Below are positions 21,207-30,590 of a stretch of DNA of 33,310 nt, piece by piece. Under the pieces are notes generated by a model, which worked only from the letters and a program-made list of their open reading frames with translations, had not been told where the DNA came from and did no database searches. Numbering within the stretch: position 1 is the first letter of the stretch; every line of letters starts with the position of its first letter. The stretch is from Streptomyces poriferorum (lineage in GTDB: Bacteria; Actinomycetota; Actinomycetes; Streptomycetales; Streptomycetaceae): contig NZ_JAELVH010000021.1 in NCBI RefSeq assembly GCF_019399235.1, positions 1-33,310 of the forward strand, in the 5' to 3' direction. The position numbers and the translations under genes were made by a program.

Positions 21207-21743
21207 ATGACCGAGGCGCAGGATTCCGAGCACGGCGGGCCGTCCGTGCCGCAGACCCGCACCGCACGCCACCGCCGGATCGTGGACATCCTGAACCGGC
21301 AGCCGGTGCGCTCGCAGAGCCAGCTGGCCAAGCTCCTCGCGGACGACGGGCTGAGCGTCACCCAGGCGACGCTCTCCCGGGACCTGGACGAGCTGGGCGC
21401 GGTGAAGATCCGCAACACCGGCGGCGAGCTGATCTACGCGGTGCCGAGCGAGGGCGGATTCCGCACCCCGCACGCACCGCTGGGCGGCTCCGCCAAGGAG
21501 GAGCGGATGCGCCGTCTCTCCGCCGAACTGCTGATCTCGGCGGAGGCCTCGGCCAACCTGGTCGTGCTGCGTACGCCTCCGGGCGCCGCCCAGTTCCTCG
21601 CCTCGGCGATCGACCAGGCCGAGCTGCACGACATCCTGGGCACCATCGCCGGCGACGACACGCTCATGCTGATCAGCCGCGATCCGGCCGGCGGGCAGGC
21701 GCTCGCCGACCATCTGCTGCGGCTCGCACAGAACGAGCGTTAG
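21207..21743 (+). CDS. argR: Arginine repressor
   Basis: A 178-residue ArgR. The N-terminal winged helix is at about 20-85 ([29 protein letters not shown] ... [17 protein letters not shown], in two pieces). The C-terminal arginine-binding, hexamer-forming domain has [19 protein letters not shown] and the conserved [16 protein letters not shown]. With arginine bound it should repress at the ARG boxes before argC and argH. The gene is last in the operon, so it represses its own synthesis. ATG 21207 is chosen because it begins the conserved protein. The Shine-Dalgarno (GAGG) is modest. Confidence 0.96.
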   Translation: MTEAQDSEHGGPSVPQTRTARHRRIVDILNRQPVRSQSQLAKLLADDGLSVTQATLSRDLDELGAVKIRNTGGELIYAVPSEGGFRTPHAPLGGSAKEERMRRLSAELLISAEASANLVVLRTPPGAAQFLASAIDQAELHDILGTIAGDDTLMLISRDPAGGQALADHLLRLAQNER

Positions 21744-21761
21744 AGCTGCGGTGAGGACCCT

Positions 21762-21801
21762 GTCGAGGGGCCGTCCTGCGCAAGCCGGACGGCCCCTCGA
21801 C
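21762..21801 (+). terminator. Terminator of the argCJBDR operon
   Basis: GTCGAGGGGCCGTCC (21762-21776) and GGACGGCCCCTCGAC (21787-21801) form a perfect 15-bp stem with a 10-nt loop, 18 bp after the argR stop. It also faces the end of the VOC gene on the other strand. Confidence 0.85.
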
Positions 21802-21841
21802 GCCGTGGCGGGGCGTCACTCCTCGGGGCGCCCTGGGGCGT

Positions 21842-22294
21842 TCAGCCTGCGGTGAGACCGGAGAACGCTTCGGTCGTGAGCTTCTGGAGCTCCGCGAGCG
21901 GAACGTCACGGAGTTGCTGCGTGAGCCCCCACCGATGGCCGAACGGGTCGAGCAACTGGCCTTCCCGCTCGCCCCAGAAGGCGTCGTTCAACGGGCGAAT
22001 CACGGTGGCCCCGGCACCGACGGCCCGCTGCCAGGCGTCATCGACATCGCCGACGTGCAGGCAGAGGGCGCCGTAGGTGCCGCCGAAGTGCTGCGGCCCG
22101 TAGGAATCCATCTCGGGGAACTCGTCGGCCAGCATCAGGGTGATCGTCCCGATGCGGACCTGGACGTGGATCAGCCGGCCGCCGGGCACCACGAGCCTGG
22201 TGAGCTCTTCGGCTCCGAAGGCCTGTTGGTACCAGGCTGACGCCTCGTCCGCGCCGCGCATGGTCAGGTGCAGGGTGTGGGAGTGGAACGACAT
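21842..22294 (-). CDS. VOC family (glyoxalase/PhnB-like) protein
   Basis: A 150-residue vicinal-oxygen-chelate fold protein made of two beta-alpha-beta-beta-beta halves. It has HTLHLTMRGADEASAWYQQAFGAEE at the start, LMLADEFPEM and a LLDPFGHRWGLTQ ending, the usual pattern of PhnB-like VOC proteins. No specific metal triad can be assigned with confidence, so enzyme or binding function is open. ATG 22294 has GGAAGGGAA six bases upstream. It lies 122 bp downstream of the ECF41-type sigma factor on the same strand and may be read with it. The gap contains a palindrome at 22341-22355. Confidence 0.85.
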   Translation of the reverse strand: MSFHSHTLHLTMRGADEASAWYQQAFGAEELTRLVVPGGRLIHVQVRIGTITLMLADEFPEMDSYGPQHFGGTYGALCLHVGDVDDAWQRAVGAGATVIRPLNDAFWGEREGQLLDPFGHRWGLTQQLRDVPLAELQKLTTEAFSGLTAG

Positions 22295-22340
22295 CGGTAC
22301 TTCCCTTCCTGGAATCCGGATCCGTGCGGTCCGGGCACCG

Positions 22341-22355
22341 CGGCACAACGTGCCG
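22341..22355. repeat. Short palindrome upstream of the VOC gene
   Basis: CGGCAC-AAC-GTGCCG lies about 47 bp before the VOC start. It could be an operator or a small hairpin. The rest of the 122-bp gap shows nothing definite. Confidence 0.35.
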
Positions 22356-22416
22356 ACGGCCCGACCGGTCGACGTCCCCGCGGCGGCAGTTGTCAGGCGG
22401 GAGTCCGGCGGGCACC

Positions 22417-23349
22417 TCAACGGCTCCATGGCCGCAGCTTGTCCGGGTTTCGAATCGCCCAGATGCGCCGGATGCGGGACTCCTCGATGTCGAACGCGTA
22501 CACGGTCAGAACCTGATCGCCGTCCACCGCCACGAGGCCCGGCTGCCCGTTGACGCTCCGCTCCAGGAGGTCCAGCCGGCCTGCGAGGCCCGCCAGATAC
22601 ACCAGGAACTCCGCGACCTCCAGGTGTCCCCGGACAGGCGTCGGCGAGGCTGTCGCGCGACCACCACCGTCGGCGACGGCGACGACCGACGGGTCCAGGA
22701 GCCGTACCAGGGCGTCCATGTCCTTGGCCTGCCACGCCTGCCGGAACTCACCCACGACGGCGGACCGCTGCCGGGCCCGTGCCCCGCCGGTGCGGGCGGC
22801 AGCCACGCGCCGGCGGCCCGACGAGGCGAGCTCGCGGCAGGCTCCCGGCGTGCGGCCGACGATCGCCGCCACCTCGTTGAACGGCACCCGGAACACGTCG
22901 TGCAGCATGAAGGCGACGCGCTCGGCCGGCGTCATCGAGTCGAGCACGACCAGGAACGCCATCTCGACGGACTCGTCCAGCGTGATGTGGTCGGCGGGAT
23001 CCCTCGCCGTCGATCCCTGGGAGAGCCCGCTCCACTCGGCGCGCTCCGGCACCGGCTCCGGAATCCACTCACCGACGTACCGCTCCCGGCGCACCCGGGC
23101 CGAACGGAGCTGGTCCATACAGATGCGGCTCACGACGGTGGTCAGCCAGGCCGCGGGATTCGCGACAGCGGCCCGGCGCTCCACGGACTGCGCGAACCAA
23201 CGGGCGTACGCCTCCTGGACGGCGTCCTCCGCCTCGGTCAGTGAGCCGAGCAGCCGGTAGGCGAGATTCGCGAGGCCGCGCCGTTCCGCGATGAGCGGCT
23301 CGTCCTCGGGGCCTGCCGCGGCGTCCTCGTTCCGGCCTGTGATGTCCAT
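22417..23349 (-). CDS. ECF41-type sigma factor with C-terminal SnoaL-like domain
   Basis: A 310-residue sigma-70 family protein. Region 2 is at about 22-90 (LANLAYRLLGSLTEAEDAVQEAYARW, WLTTVVSRICMDQLRS) and region 4 at about 130-185 (TPAERVAFMLHDVFRVPFNEVAAIVGRTPGACRELASSGRRRV). A C-terminal SnoaL-like domain (about 195-305) carries a DGGG-like motif (VADGGGRA) and ends NPDKLRPW, the conserved tail of ECF41 proteins, in which this domain replaces a separate anti-sigma factor. ECF41 factors often control a nearby oxidoreductase or decarboxylase gene. Here an FMN reductase is divergent. ATG 23349 has no close Shine-Dalgarno, and GGAAGG is farther than usual. Confidence 0.9.
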   Translation of the reverse strand: MDITGRNEDAAAGPEDEPLIAERRGLANLAYRLLGSLTEAEDAVQEAYARWFAQSVERRAAVANPAAWLTTVVSRICMDQLRSARVRRERYVGEWIPEPVPERAEWSGLSQGSTARDPADHITLDESVEMAFLVVLDSMTPAERVAFMLHDVFRVPFNEVAAIVGRTPGACRELASSGRRRVAAARTGGARARQRSAVVGEFRQAWQAKDMDALVRLLDPSVVAVADGGGRATASPTPVRGHLEVAEFLVYLAGLAGRLDLLERSVNGQPGLVAVDGDQVLTVYAFDIEESRIRRIWAIRNPDKLRPWSR

Positions 23350-23417
23350 GGGGTCAGCGCCTTCCAGTCGTCACGCACGAATCCTCCCGTGAGGGACGAC
23401 GCGTCAGCCCCCGCCGG

Positions 23418-23443
23418 TGTCAGGCGGCGACGCGGCCCCCGTC
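23418..23443 (+). promoter_or_regulatory. Candidate ECF41-type promoter of the FMN reductase operon
   Basis: TGTCAG (23418-23423) and CGTC (23440-23443) are 16 bases apart, close to the ECF41 consensus as I recall it (TGTCACA and CGTC about 16 bp apart). It would give a leader of roughly 105 nt before the reductase gene. With a seven-base -35 the spacer is one base short. Confidence 0.4.
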
Positions 23444-23557
23444 CCCTGACGATCGAGGGCGCTGCCGCGTCGGTGTGGGTGCGGGCACAGCGGACGGCCG
23501 CGATGGACGGCCGCCTGTCCGTGACGCAGCCAGGGAACCGTGACAGGAGGACGCAGC

Positions 23558-24136
23558 ATGACCAGGATCGGCATCGTCATCGGCAGCACCCGTCCGGGAC
23601 GGCTCGGCCCGCAGGTGGCCGGGTGGGTCCATGAAGTCTCGGCGCGGAGGTCCGACGCCGAGTTCGAGCTCGTCGATCTCGCCGAGTTCCGGCTCCCCCT
23701 CTTCGACCAGGTGGTTCCACCCGCCATGGGCGGCACCGGAGGCCCCGGGGCACAGGCCTGGGTGCGCACGGTCGAGTCGCTCGACGGGTTCGTGTTCGTC
23801 ACGCCGGAGTACAACGGCCAGCTGCCCGCCGCGCTCAAGAACGCCATCGACTTCGTCCACGCAGGCTGGGCGGACAAGGCCGCCGGGATCGTCGCCTACG
23901 GCGTCGCCGGGGGCGCGGGGTCCGCTGCCCAGTTGCGGCAGCTGTGCGGGTTGCTCGGGCTCGCCGACGTGCCGGCCCAGGTCTCTCTTCACCTGGCCAC
24001 GGACTTCGATGACTTCAGGGTGTTCGCTCCGAGTGCGTCCCGGGCGCGCTCGCTGGACGAACTGCTCGACCGCGTTGCCGGCTGGACCGCGGCACTCGAG
24101 CATCTGCGCAGTGCCCGCACCGCGACCATCGCCTGA
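23558..24136 (+). CDS. NAD(P)H-dependent FMN reductase
   Basis: A 192-residue flavodoxin-fold reductase. The FMN phosphate loop is GIVIGSTRPGRLG (about 5-17), the flavin-ring contact is FVTPEYNGQLPAALKNAIDF, the hallmark of the NADPH-dependent FMN reductase/quinone reductase family, and a third loop is AYGVAGGAGSAAQLR. It moves electrons from NAD(P)H to flavin, quinones or other acceptors in the cytoplasm. ATG 23558 has AGGAGG seven bases upstream. It is divergent from the ECF41-type sigma factor and 42 bp upstream of the tautomerase/SnoaL gene, so it is probably the first gene of an ECF41-controlled pair. Confidence 0.92.
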   Translation: MTRIGIVIGSTRPGRLGPQVAGWVHEVSARRSDAEFELVDLAEFRLPLFDQVVPPAMGGTGGPGAQAWVRTVESLDGFVFVTPEYNGQLPAALKNAIDFVHAGWADKAAGIVAYGVAGGAGSAAQLRQLCGLLGLADVPAQVSLHLATDFDDFRVFAPSASRARSLDELLDRVAGWTAALEHLRSARTATIA

Positions 24137-24178
24137 ACCGCCTCCCGCCGAAGGACACCAGTAAGGAGACGATCGAGC

Positions 24179-25060
24179 ATGCCTCACCTCACCGTCCACG
24201 CTCTCGAGCCGCAGATCGCCGGCCACGAGAGGGACCTCATCGCCCGGCTCACGCAGGCGGTCACCTCCGTCTACGGAGAGGCGGCCCGCGATCTCGTGGC
24301 CATAAGGCTCGTGGGACTCGCGGCCGGCCGCTGGGCCGTCGGCGGGGTGCCGTGCCAGGAAGCGGCGCCTGCCGTGACGTTCGCCGTCAGGGAGAACGCG
24401 TTCACCCGGGCCGACGGCCGGCAGATCGCGGCCCGGCTCGTCGCCGCGGTGACGGACGCGGTCGCGACGACCCTCGGCGAGCACCACCGGGACGGCATCG
24501 TCGTCGACCTCGTTGCCACACGCGACGATCGCACCGCCGTCGGCGGCCGGCTCGTGAGTGACGTGGCGGGGCGCGAAGCGGACGAGTTTCGGGACCGTGT
24601 CGAGATCGAGGCGCTCCGCGCCGAGTTCACGGACGCGGTGATGATGAATGACCACGATCGCCTCGCCTCGCTCTTCGTGCCCGACGGCGTCGTCCGCATC
24701 CCGGACGCCGGTATCGAGGCCGTCGGCCGCGACGGGATCCGGGGCCTCGGACAGCAGCGTGAGGCGGGCTTCGACGTCTTCGTCCAGACGGCCCACCCCG
24801 GCGTCGTCTCCCTCTCGGGAGACACCGCGACCGGCCGTGCCTGTCTCTCCGAGGTCATCCGGATCCGTGGTGGCGGCTCGCACCTCAATTACGCGCTCTA
24901 CCACGATCGTTACCGGCGAACTCCGGAAGGCTGGCGCTTCGTCGAGCGCGCGTACGAGATCCGCTACCTGGACTCCACGCCACTCGCCGGTGGGCCGGGT
25001 GGATCTTTGATGGATCACGGACAGCCGTACTCCGCGCAGACCTCGGAGCCGAGGGGCTGA
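24179..25060 (+). CDS. Tautomerase-SnoaL fusion protein
   Basis: A 293-residue two-domain protein. Residues 1 to about 130 resemble the tautomerase superfamily: the protein begins Met-Pro, giving the N-terminal proline that acts as base in 4-oxalocrotonate tautomerase-like enzymes (PHLTVHALEPQIAGHE). Residues about 140-270 resemble a SnoaL/NTF2-like cone (EIEALRAEFTDAVMMNDHDRLASLFVPDGVVRIPDAG ... YALYHDRYRRTPEGWRFVERAYEIRYLD, in pieces). The fusion suggests isomerisation plus a second cyclase, hydratase or binding step on a small aromatic or enol substrate. AAGGAG lies upstream of the ATG. It follows the FMN reductase and probably shares its ECF41-type promoter. The substrate is unknown. Confidence 0.8.
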   Translation: MPHLTVHALEPQIAGHERDLIARLTQAVTSVYGEAARDLVAIRLVGLAAGRWAVGGVPCQEAAPAVTFAVRENAFTRADGRQIAARLVAAVTDAVATTLGEHHRDGIVVDLVATRDDRTAVGGRLVSDVAGREADEFRDRVEIEALRAEFTDAVMMNDHDRLASLFVPDGVVRIPDAGIEAVGRDGIRGLGQQREAGFDVFVQTAHPGVVSLSGDTATGRACLSEVIRIRGGGSHLNYALYHDRYRRTPEGWRFVERAYEIRYLDSTPLAGGPGGSLMDHGQPYSAQTSEPRG

Positions 25061-25069
25061 GCGTCTCAG

Positions 25070-25110
25070 GGGCTGAGCGGCGGAGACGGGGGCCGGGTCA
25101 GGCTCAGCCC
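25070..25110. terminator. Terminator between convergent SnoaL-fusion and LDT genes
   Basis: GGGCTGAGC (25070-25078) and GCTCAGCCC (25102-25110) form a 9-bp stem with a 23-nt loop. A direct repeat of GGGGCTGAGCG at the preceding stop codon offers a second partner for the right arm. Confidence 0.45.
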
Positions 25111-25166
25111 TTCGCCACATGTGGACACGGCTTCCCAGGAGCTGCCAGCGGGCGGACCCGCGGATC

Positions 25167-25868
25167 TCAGTAGCGCGTGATCGCGGTCGGGCCCGAGCGG
25201 GTCCCGATCGCGATGTGCGGACGGCGGGCCGGATCGGCCCAGGCCAGGATCCGGTCCATCGCGGACGCCGGCACGGAGACACAGCCGGCTGTCGCTCCCC
25301 GGCCGTTGACGTGGAGGAAGATCCCGGCGCCGCGCCCCCTCACCGGCCGGTCGTAGTTGAAACCGATGACGAGGGCCCGCGCGTACTGCGTCGGGTACGT
25401 GATCAGGTGCTCGGCCTCGTCCGCCCGGCAGTCGGCGGGGCGCGGTTCCACCCACCGGTTGTAGGCGCGCGCCGCGTTGTCCTGGCACCACCACGACCGG
25501 TCGCCGACACGGCGGTACGGATAGCGCGTCCCGGGCCGGGCCGCCTCGACCCCGAAGGCGTACGGCAGGTCGTACAGCCCGGTGGGCGTCGTGTCCGTGC
25601 CCTGCTCGCGCGAAGCGCCCTCGGCCAGCCCGTTCGCCCCGAACCGTGCGGGCGCCGACCCGGCCACCAGCCAGCGGCCGCCCCGCAGACTCCACCAGGT
25701 GACCGTGCCCGTGGTGGAGGAGGTACCGGCTGCCTCGGCCGTGATGAGCTGGCTGCCGCCGCCGGTGTCGGCCGGCCGCCACGGCAGCGGCGCCGCCACC
25801 GGGGGCCGGGCTCCGACGAGGCCGGCGAGAGCGATCAGGACCGAACCGGTCACCAGGAGTCTGCGCAT
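25167..25868 (-). CDS. L,D-transpeptidase (YkuD-like), secreted
   Basis: A 233-residue exported protein. It has a signal peptide (MRRLLVTGSVLIALAGLVGA) and then a catalytic domain with the motif HVNGRGATAGCVSVP, corresponding to the L,D-transpeptidase H-x(n)-S/T-x-G-C pattern with the nucleophilic cysteine. Upstream segments (TDTTPTGLYDLPYAFG and the N-R-W region) fit the same fold. It probably links or exchanges cell-wall peptide bridges outside the membrane, although some members of this cluster have only a loose similarity to proven enzymes. On the minus strand TACGGT is followed by seven bases and the ATG at 25868, so the mRNA is likely leaderless. It converges with the fusion gene. Confidence 0.85.
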   Translation of the reverse strand: MRRLLVTGSVLIALAGLVGARPPVAAPLPWRPADTGGGSQLITAEAAGTSSTTGTVTWWSLRGGRWLVAGSAPARFGANGLAEGASREQGTDTTPTGLYDLPYAFGVEAARPGTRYPYRRVGDRSWWCQDNAARAYNRWVEPRPADCRADEAEHLITYPTQYARALVIGFNYDRPVRGRGAGIFLHVNGRGATAGCVSVPASAMDRILAWADPARRPHIAIGTRSGPTAITRY

Positions 25869-25951
25869 GCCCCGGACCGTAGACCGGCTGCCGCCCGGCC
25901 ACCCGCGGACCTGCTCCGTACGGCCCAGTGGCTCAGGACGGTCCAGGCCGT

Positions 25952-26545
25952 TCAGGACGCGGGCGGCATGACCGGCAACGGGAGCGGCAGGCCGGGCAGG
26001 CCGTCGATGCTGGTGGCGACGTGCTCCTTCTTCTCGAAGTAGGCGCTGAGCGAGGCGTCGTCCTCCCGCGCGAAACGCTGCCCGTGCAGCGGCCGGTCCT
26101 CGTCGTAGCTCATGAACGGCACGCCGTATCCGCAGGTGTCCCGGATCAGTTCGGCCGTCACCACGATGACGGCCCGCAACCCGTGCCGGGAGGGATCCAC
26201 CCCGTCGAACCGTGCCAGGAGTTCCGGGAAGCGGGGATCGTCCCGGAAGACAGGCTCACCGCGGCCGTGCACCCGCACGATGTTCGGCGGCCCCTGGAAG
26301 GCACACCACATCAGGGTGATCCGCCCGTTCTCGCGCAGATGGGCGACCGTCTCGGCGTTGCTCCCGGCGAAGTCCAGATAGGCGACGCGCTGCTCGTCCA
26401 GCACGGTGAAGGAGCCGCTGAGGCCCTTGGGGGAGAGGTTGACCGTGCCCTCCCCGTCCAGCGGCGCTGTCGCGGTGAAGAACACGGGCTGCTCCTCGAT
26501 GAAGGTCCGCAGCCGCCCGTCGATACGTTCGTAGGTTTTTCCCAT
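25952..26545 (-). CDS. Pyridoxamine 5'-phosphate oxidase family protein
   Basis: A 197-residue split-barrel flavin-binding protein (PNPOx-like), with VFFTATAPLDGEGTVNLSPKG, VAYLDFAGSNAETVAHLRENGRITLMWCAFQGPPNIVRVHGRGEPV (in pieces) and a FEKKEHVATSIDGLPGLP tail. These match a widespread actinobacterial group annotated as pyridoxamine 5'-phosphate oxidase family. Real PNP oxidase activity is doubtful, and members may bind FMN, F420 or heme. ATG 26545 has no Shine-Dalgarno, but a GATACT hexamer six bases upstream suggests a leaderless mRNA. It lies 41 bp from the HEAT-like gene end. Confidence 0.85.
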   Translation of the reverse strand: MGKTYERIDGRLRTFIEEQPVFFTATAPLDGEGTVNLSPKGLSGSFTVLDEQRVAYLDFAGSNAETVAHLRENGRITLMWCAFQGPPNIVRVHGRGEPVFRDDPRFPELLARFDGVDPSRHGLRAVIVVTAELIRDTCGYGVPFMSYDEDRPLHGQRFAREDDASLSAYFEKKEHVATSIDGLPGLPLPLPVMPPAS

Positions 26546-26586
26546 GCCGCGAGTATCCGCGCCGATTCCGGGCGGAGCGGTGAGTT

Positions 26587-27819
26587 TCAGCCCGTGGGAC
26601 GGGCGTATCCCGCCGCCCGGTACAACCGCTGCGCCGCCACCCGCACCGCCCGCGCCCGGTCGGGCGCGTCCCGCGCGGACAGCCACTCCCGGGAGAAGCC
26701 GTTCGCGTGGGGCAGCAGGGCCCGGGTAGCCGCCCTGACCACGGCGGATGACGGGTCGTCGATGAGCGGTGCCAGCCCGGCGCGCGTCACGGCGTCGAGG
26801 GCACGCAGTCCGGTGACCGCGTGGACGCGCACGGCGGCCTCGGGATGGCGGACCAGGGCCCACAGCGTCTCCGCGTCCGTACGGTCGCCGCATTCGCCGA
26901 GCCCGGCGGCGGCGCCCGGCTCGGTGACCTCGCCGGTGCACATCGCCCGGTACAACGGCAGCGGGTCGGTCCCGTCCTGCCGCAGTACGTACCGGGCGCA
27001 GGCCCGTACGACTCCCGAACGGTCCGTGAGCCGGGCCCGCGCCTCGTCGTGCCGCCCGGTGCGCCGCAGCGCGGTGACCCCCGCCGCCCGCACGCGTCCG
27101 TTCCGGGCCTTCAGCAGTACGCCGAGCACGTCGTCGTGGTCCTCGTCCCGCATCGACGCGATGGCCGCGTCCGCGCAGAGGTCCTGGAGGGACGCGTCGC
27201 CGGAATCCGCGGCCAGGCGGGCGAGCCGGCCGGGCGCGAGAAGGCCGCGGTCGACGGCGATGCGGTGGGCGAAGCGGCGTGTGGCGCGGTCCGGGCTCGT
27301 CAGCAGGGGCTCCATCTGCGCGGCGGGGCCGTCGCGCAGCAACCGGTCGAGCAGGTCCACCGCGAACCGGCCCTGTTCGCGGCGCGCCAGCAGCAGGATC
27401 AGTTCCGCGTGGTGCACGAGCGCGGAGCCGGACCGCTCCGACAGCAGGGCCCGGGCCCGTTCGCGTACCGGAGCCGCCCAGTCCGTGCACCGCACGATCA
27501 GGAGCGGCAGCAGGGCCGGGGAGCCGGACGTCAGGTCGAGGGCCGCCTCGCGGATCCTGCCGTCGTGGTGGCACAGGGCGATGACGGACGCGGACTCCGA
27601 TGCGGCCCGGGGGGTCCGTCTCAAGATCGGCAACGGAGCGTTCCAGGGCCACTGCACCCACCGGCCGGCGGGTGCGACATGCACTCCGAGTTCCCAGGGC
27701 GGCAGGTCGCGTATGGCGCGGTCGAGGGCCGGCCAGCATTCCGCCGAGGCGTGTCCGAGCGCCTCGTCCAAGGACGCGCCGCCGGCCAGCTGCCGTGCCG
27801 CCGTCGAGGCGTCGTTCAT
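26587..27819 (-). CDS. HEAT-like repeat protein of unknown function
   Basis: A 410-residue Ala/Arg/Leu-rich protein with no recognised enzymatic motif. From about residue 65 it shows repeated amphipathic helix pairs of about 30-40 residues, with recurring patterns such as REAALDLTSGSPALLPLL, VRAAGVTALRRTGRHDEARARL and VRVHAVTGLRALDAVTRAGLAPLIDDPSSAVVRAATRALL (in pieces). These are typical of HEAT or Armadillo-like solenoids, which serve as protein-binding scaffolds. The N-terminal 60 residues contain WELGVHVAPAGRWVQWPW, which I do not recognise. ATG 27819 has a G-rich GGGGGG only 3-4 bases upstream. It is divergent from argH across 257 bp. Many HEAT proteins act as adaptors, but no partner can be named. 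Confidence 0.7.
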   Translation of the reverse strand: MNDASTAARQLAGGASLDEALGHASAECWPALDRAIRDLPPWELGVHVAPAGRWVQWPWNAPLPILRRTPRAASESASVIALCHHDGRIREAALDLTSGSPALLPLLIVRCTDWAAPVRERARALLSERSGSALVHHAELILLLARREQGRFAVDLLDRLLRDGPAAQMEPLLTSPDRATRRFAHRIAVDRGLLAPGRLARLAADSGDASLQDLCADAAIASMRDEDHDDVLGVLLKARNGRVRAAGVTALRRTGRHDEARARLTDRSGVVRACARYVLRQDGTDPLPLYRAMCTGEVTEPGAAAGLGECGDRTDAETLWALVRHPEAAVRVHAVTGLRALDAVTRAGLAPLIDDPSSAVVRAATRALLPHANGFSREWLSARDAPDRARAVRVAAQRLYRAAGYARPTG

Positions 27820-27912
27820 GGTCCCCCCTGGGTGTGCCGAAGATGCAGACCGTAGCGAGGGCGGCGCGCCGACGCACGCGCTTTGTCCGGCGGCGGGGAC
27901 GCCGCCGTCAGC

Positions 27913-27948
27913 TTTGACAAAACATACAGAGGACCGCATAGTTATGCC
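27913..27948 (+). promoter_or_regulatory. argH promoter with ARG-box-like sites
   Basis: TTGACA (27914-27919), a 17-bp spacer and CATAGT (27937-27942) form the promoter. GCATA-GT-TATGC (27936-27947) is a palindrome made of the ARG-box half sites TGCATA/TATGCA, lying on the -10. A looser box with the WNTGAATWWWWATTCA pattern covers the -35 (27913-27928). The layout mirrors the argC promoter, so ArgR repression is expected. Confidence 0.6.
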
Positions 27949-27949
27949 T

Positions 27950-29510
<1,561 letters not shown>

Positions 29511-29518
29511 CCGCACGA

Positions 29519-29579
29519 GCATCGCGGGCTACGTTGGGGGTAGGGGAGATTCCTGCCGACGACGAGGAGCCCGCGATGC
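29519..29579 (+). promoter_or_regulatory. Inverted repeat trapping the AKR start codon
   Basis: GCATCGCGGGCT (29519-29530) is perfectly complementary over 12 bp to AGCCCGCGATGC (29568-29579). The right arm contains the ATG at 29576 and the edge of the GAGGAG Shine-Dalgarno (29564-29569). The left arm begins 8 bp after the argH stop. In mRNA reading through from argH the start codon would be paired. A transcript starting inside the 37-nt loop, for example from TACGTT at 29530-29535, would lack the left arm. Confidence 0.65.
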
Positions 29580-30547
29580 CGTTCGCCCGACTGACCACAG
29601 CGACCACCCCGACCGCTCACATCGGGCTCGGCCTGGCAGCGGTCGGCAGGCCCGGCTACATCAATCTCCACCGCGACCGCGATCTGCCCGGCGAGCGGAC
29701 CGTCGACGACCTGCGCGCCCGGACGCACGAGCTGCTGGACGCGGCCTACGCGCAGGGCGTCCGGTACTTCGACGCCGCCCGTTCCTACGGCCGCTCCGAG
29801 GAGTTCCTCGGCGACTGGCTGACCGCCCGGCCCGAGGTCCGCGACATCGTCGTCGGGAGCAAGTGGGGCTACGCCTACACCGCCGGCTGGAGCGTCGACG
29901 CCGAGGCGCACGAGGTCAAGGACCACACCCTGGCCACGTATCTGCGCCAGCGCGCCGAGACCGCTGAGCTGCTCGGGGACCGGCTCGACCTCTACCAGAT
30001 CCACTCGGTGACCCCCGACAGCCCGGCGCTCACGGACAAGGAACTGCACGCCCGCCTCGCCGCGCTCGCCGCGGACGGGGTCAGCGTCGGCCTCTCCACC
30101 AGCGGACCGGCCCAGGCCGAAGCGATCCGCGCCGCCCTCGCCGTCACGGTGGACGGCGAACCCCTCTTCCGTACGGTCCAGGCCACCTACAACGCCCTCG
30201 AGACCTCGGCCGGACCGGCGCTCGCCGAGGCACATGCCGCCGGGCTCACCGTCATCGTCAAGGAAGCCATGGCCAACGGCCGGCTCGCGGGGACGGAGGC
30301 CCCCGCCGTGATGCGGGAGATCGCCACCGAGGAAGGGCTGGGCAGCGACGCGGTCGCTCTGGCGCTGGTGCTGCACCAGCCCTGGGCCGGTGTCGTGCTC
30401 TCCGGGGCGGCGACCGTCAACCAGCTCTCCGGCAACCTCCACGCGGCCGTCCTCGACCTCGACGAGGAGCGCAGGGCCGGGCTGGACGCGCTGGTCGAGG
30501 AGCCGGAGGCGTACTGGCGGCACCGTGCGTCGCTCCCGTGGAGCTGA
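29576..30547 (+). CDS. Aldo/keto reductase
   Basis: A 323-residue TIM-barrel reductase that converts carbonyls to alcohols with NADPH. The catalytic tetrad is visible: Asp66 and Tyr71 in FDAARSYGRSE, Lys96 in GSKWGY and His143 in YQIHSVTP. The C-terminal part carries the nucleotide phosphate-binding region (GVVLSGAATVNQLSGNL). ATG 29576 has GAGGAG six bases upstream. It is downstream of argH on the same strand, but the substrate is probably unrelated to arginine. The start codon lies in an inverted repeat that may limit translation of read-through mRNA. Confidence 0.92.
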   Translation: MPFARLTTATTPTAHIGLGLAAVGRPGYINLHRDRDLPGERTVDDLRARTHELLDAAYAQGVRYFDAARSYGRSEEFLGDWLTARPEVRDIVVGSKWGYAYTAGWSVDAEAHEVKDHTLATYLRQRAETAELLGDRLDLYQIHSVTPDSPALTDKELHARLAALAADGVSVGLSTSGPAQAEAIRAALAVTVDGEPLFRTVQATYNALETSAGPALAEAHAAGLTVIVKEAMANGRLAGTEAPAVMREIATEEGLGSDAVALALVLHQPWAGVVLSGAATVNQLSGNLHAAVLDLDEERRAGLDALVEEPEAYWRHRASLPWS

Positions 30548-30563
30548 GCCTTCCCCGTACTGC

Positions 30564-30590
30564 TGTCACATCGGACCGCTCCCGTACGTC
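30564..30590 (+). promoter_or_regulatory. ECF41-type promoter (TGTCACA-N16-CGTC)
   Basis: TGTCACA (30564-30570) and CGTC (30587-30590) are exactly 16 bases apart, which matches the published ECF41 consensus as I remember it. It stands 43 bp before the start of an ECF41-like sigma gene, indicating positive autoregulation. Confidence 0.7.

Noticed and set aside
19652..21418. 588-codon minus-strand frame under argB/argD/argR
   Set aside because: It is antisense to three well-recognised arginine genes and shows no domain pattern.
23526..23545. Minus-strand TGTCAC and CGTC near 23526-23545 as an ECF41 promoter for the sigma gene itself
   Set aside because: The spacer is about 13 bases instead of 16 and the site is about 180 bp from the sigma start.
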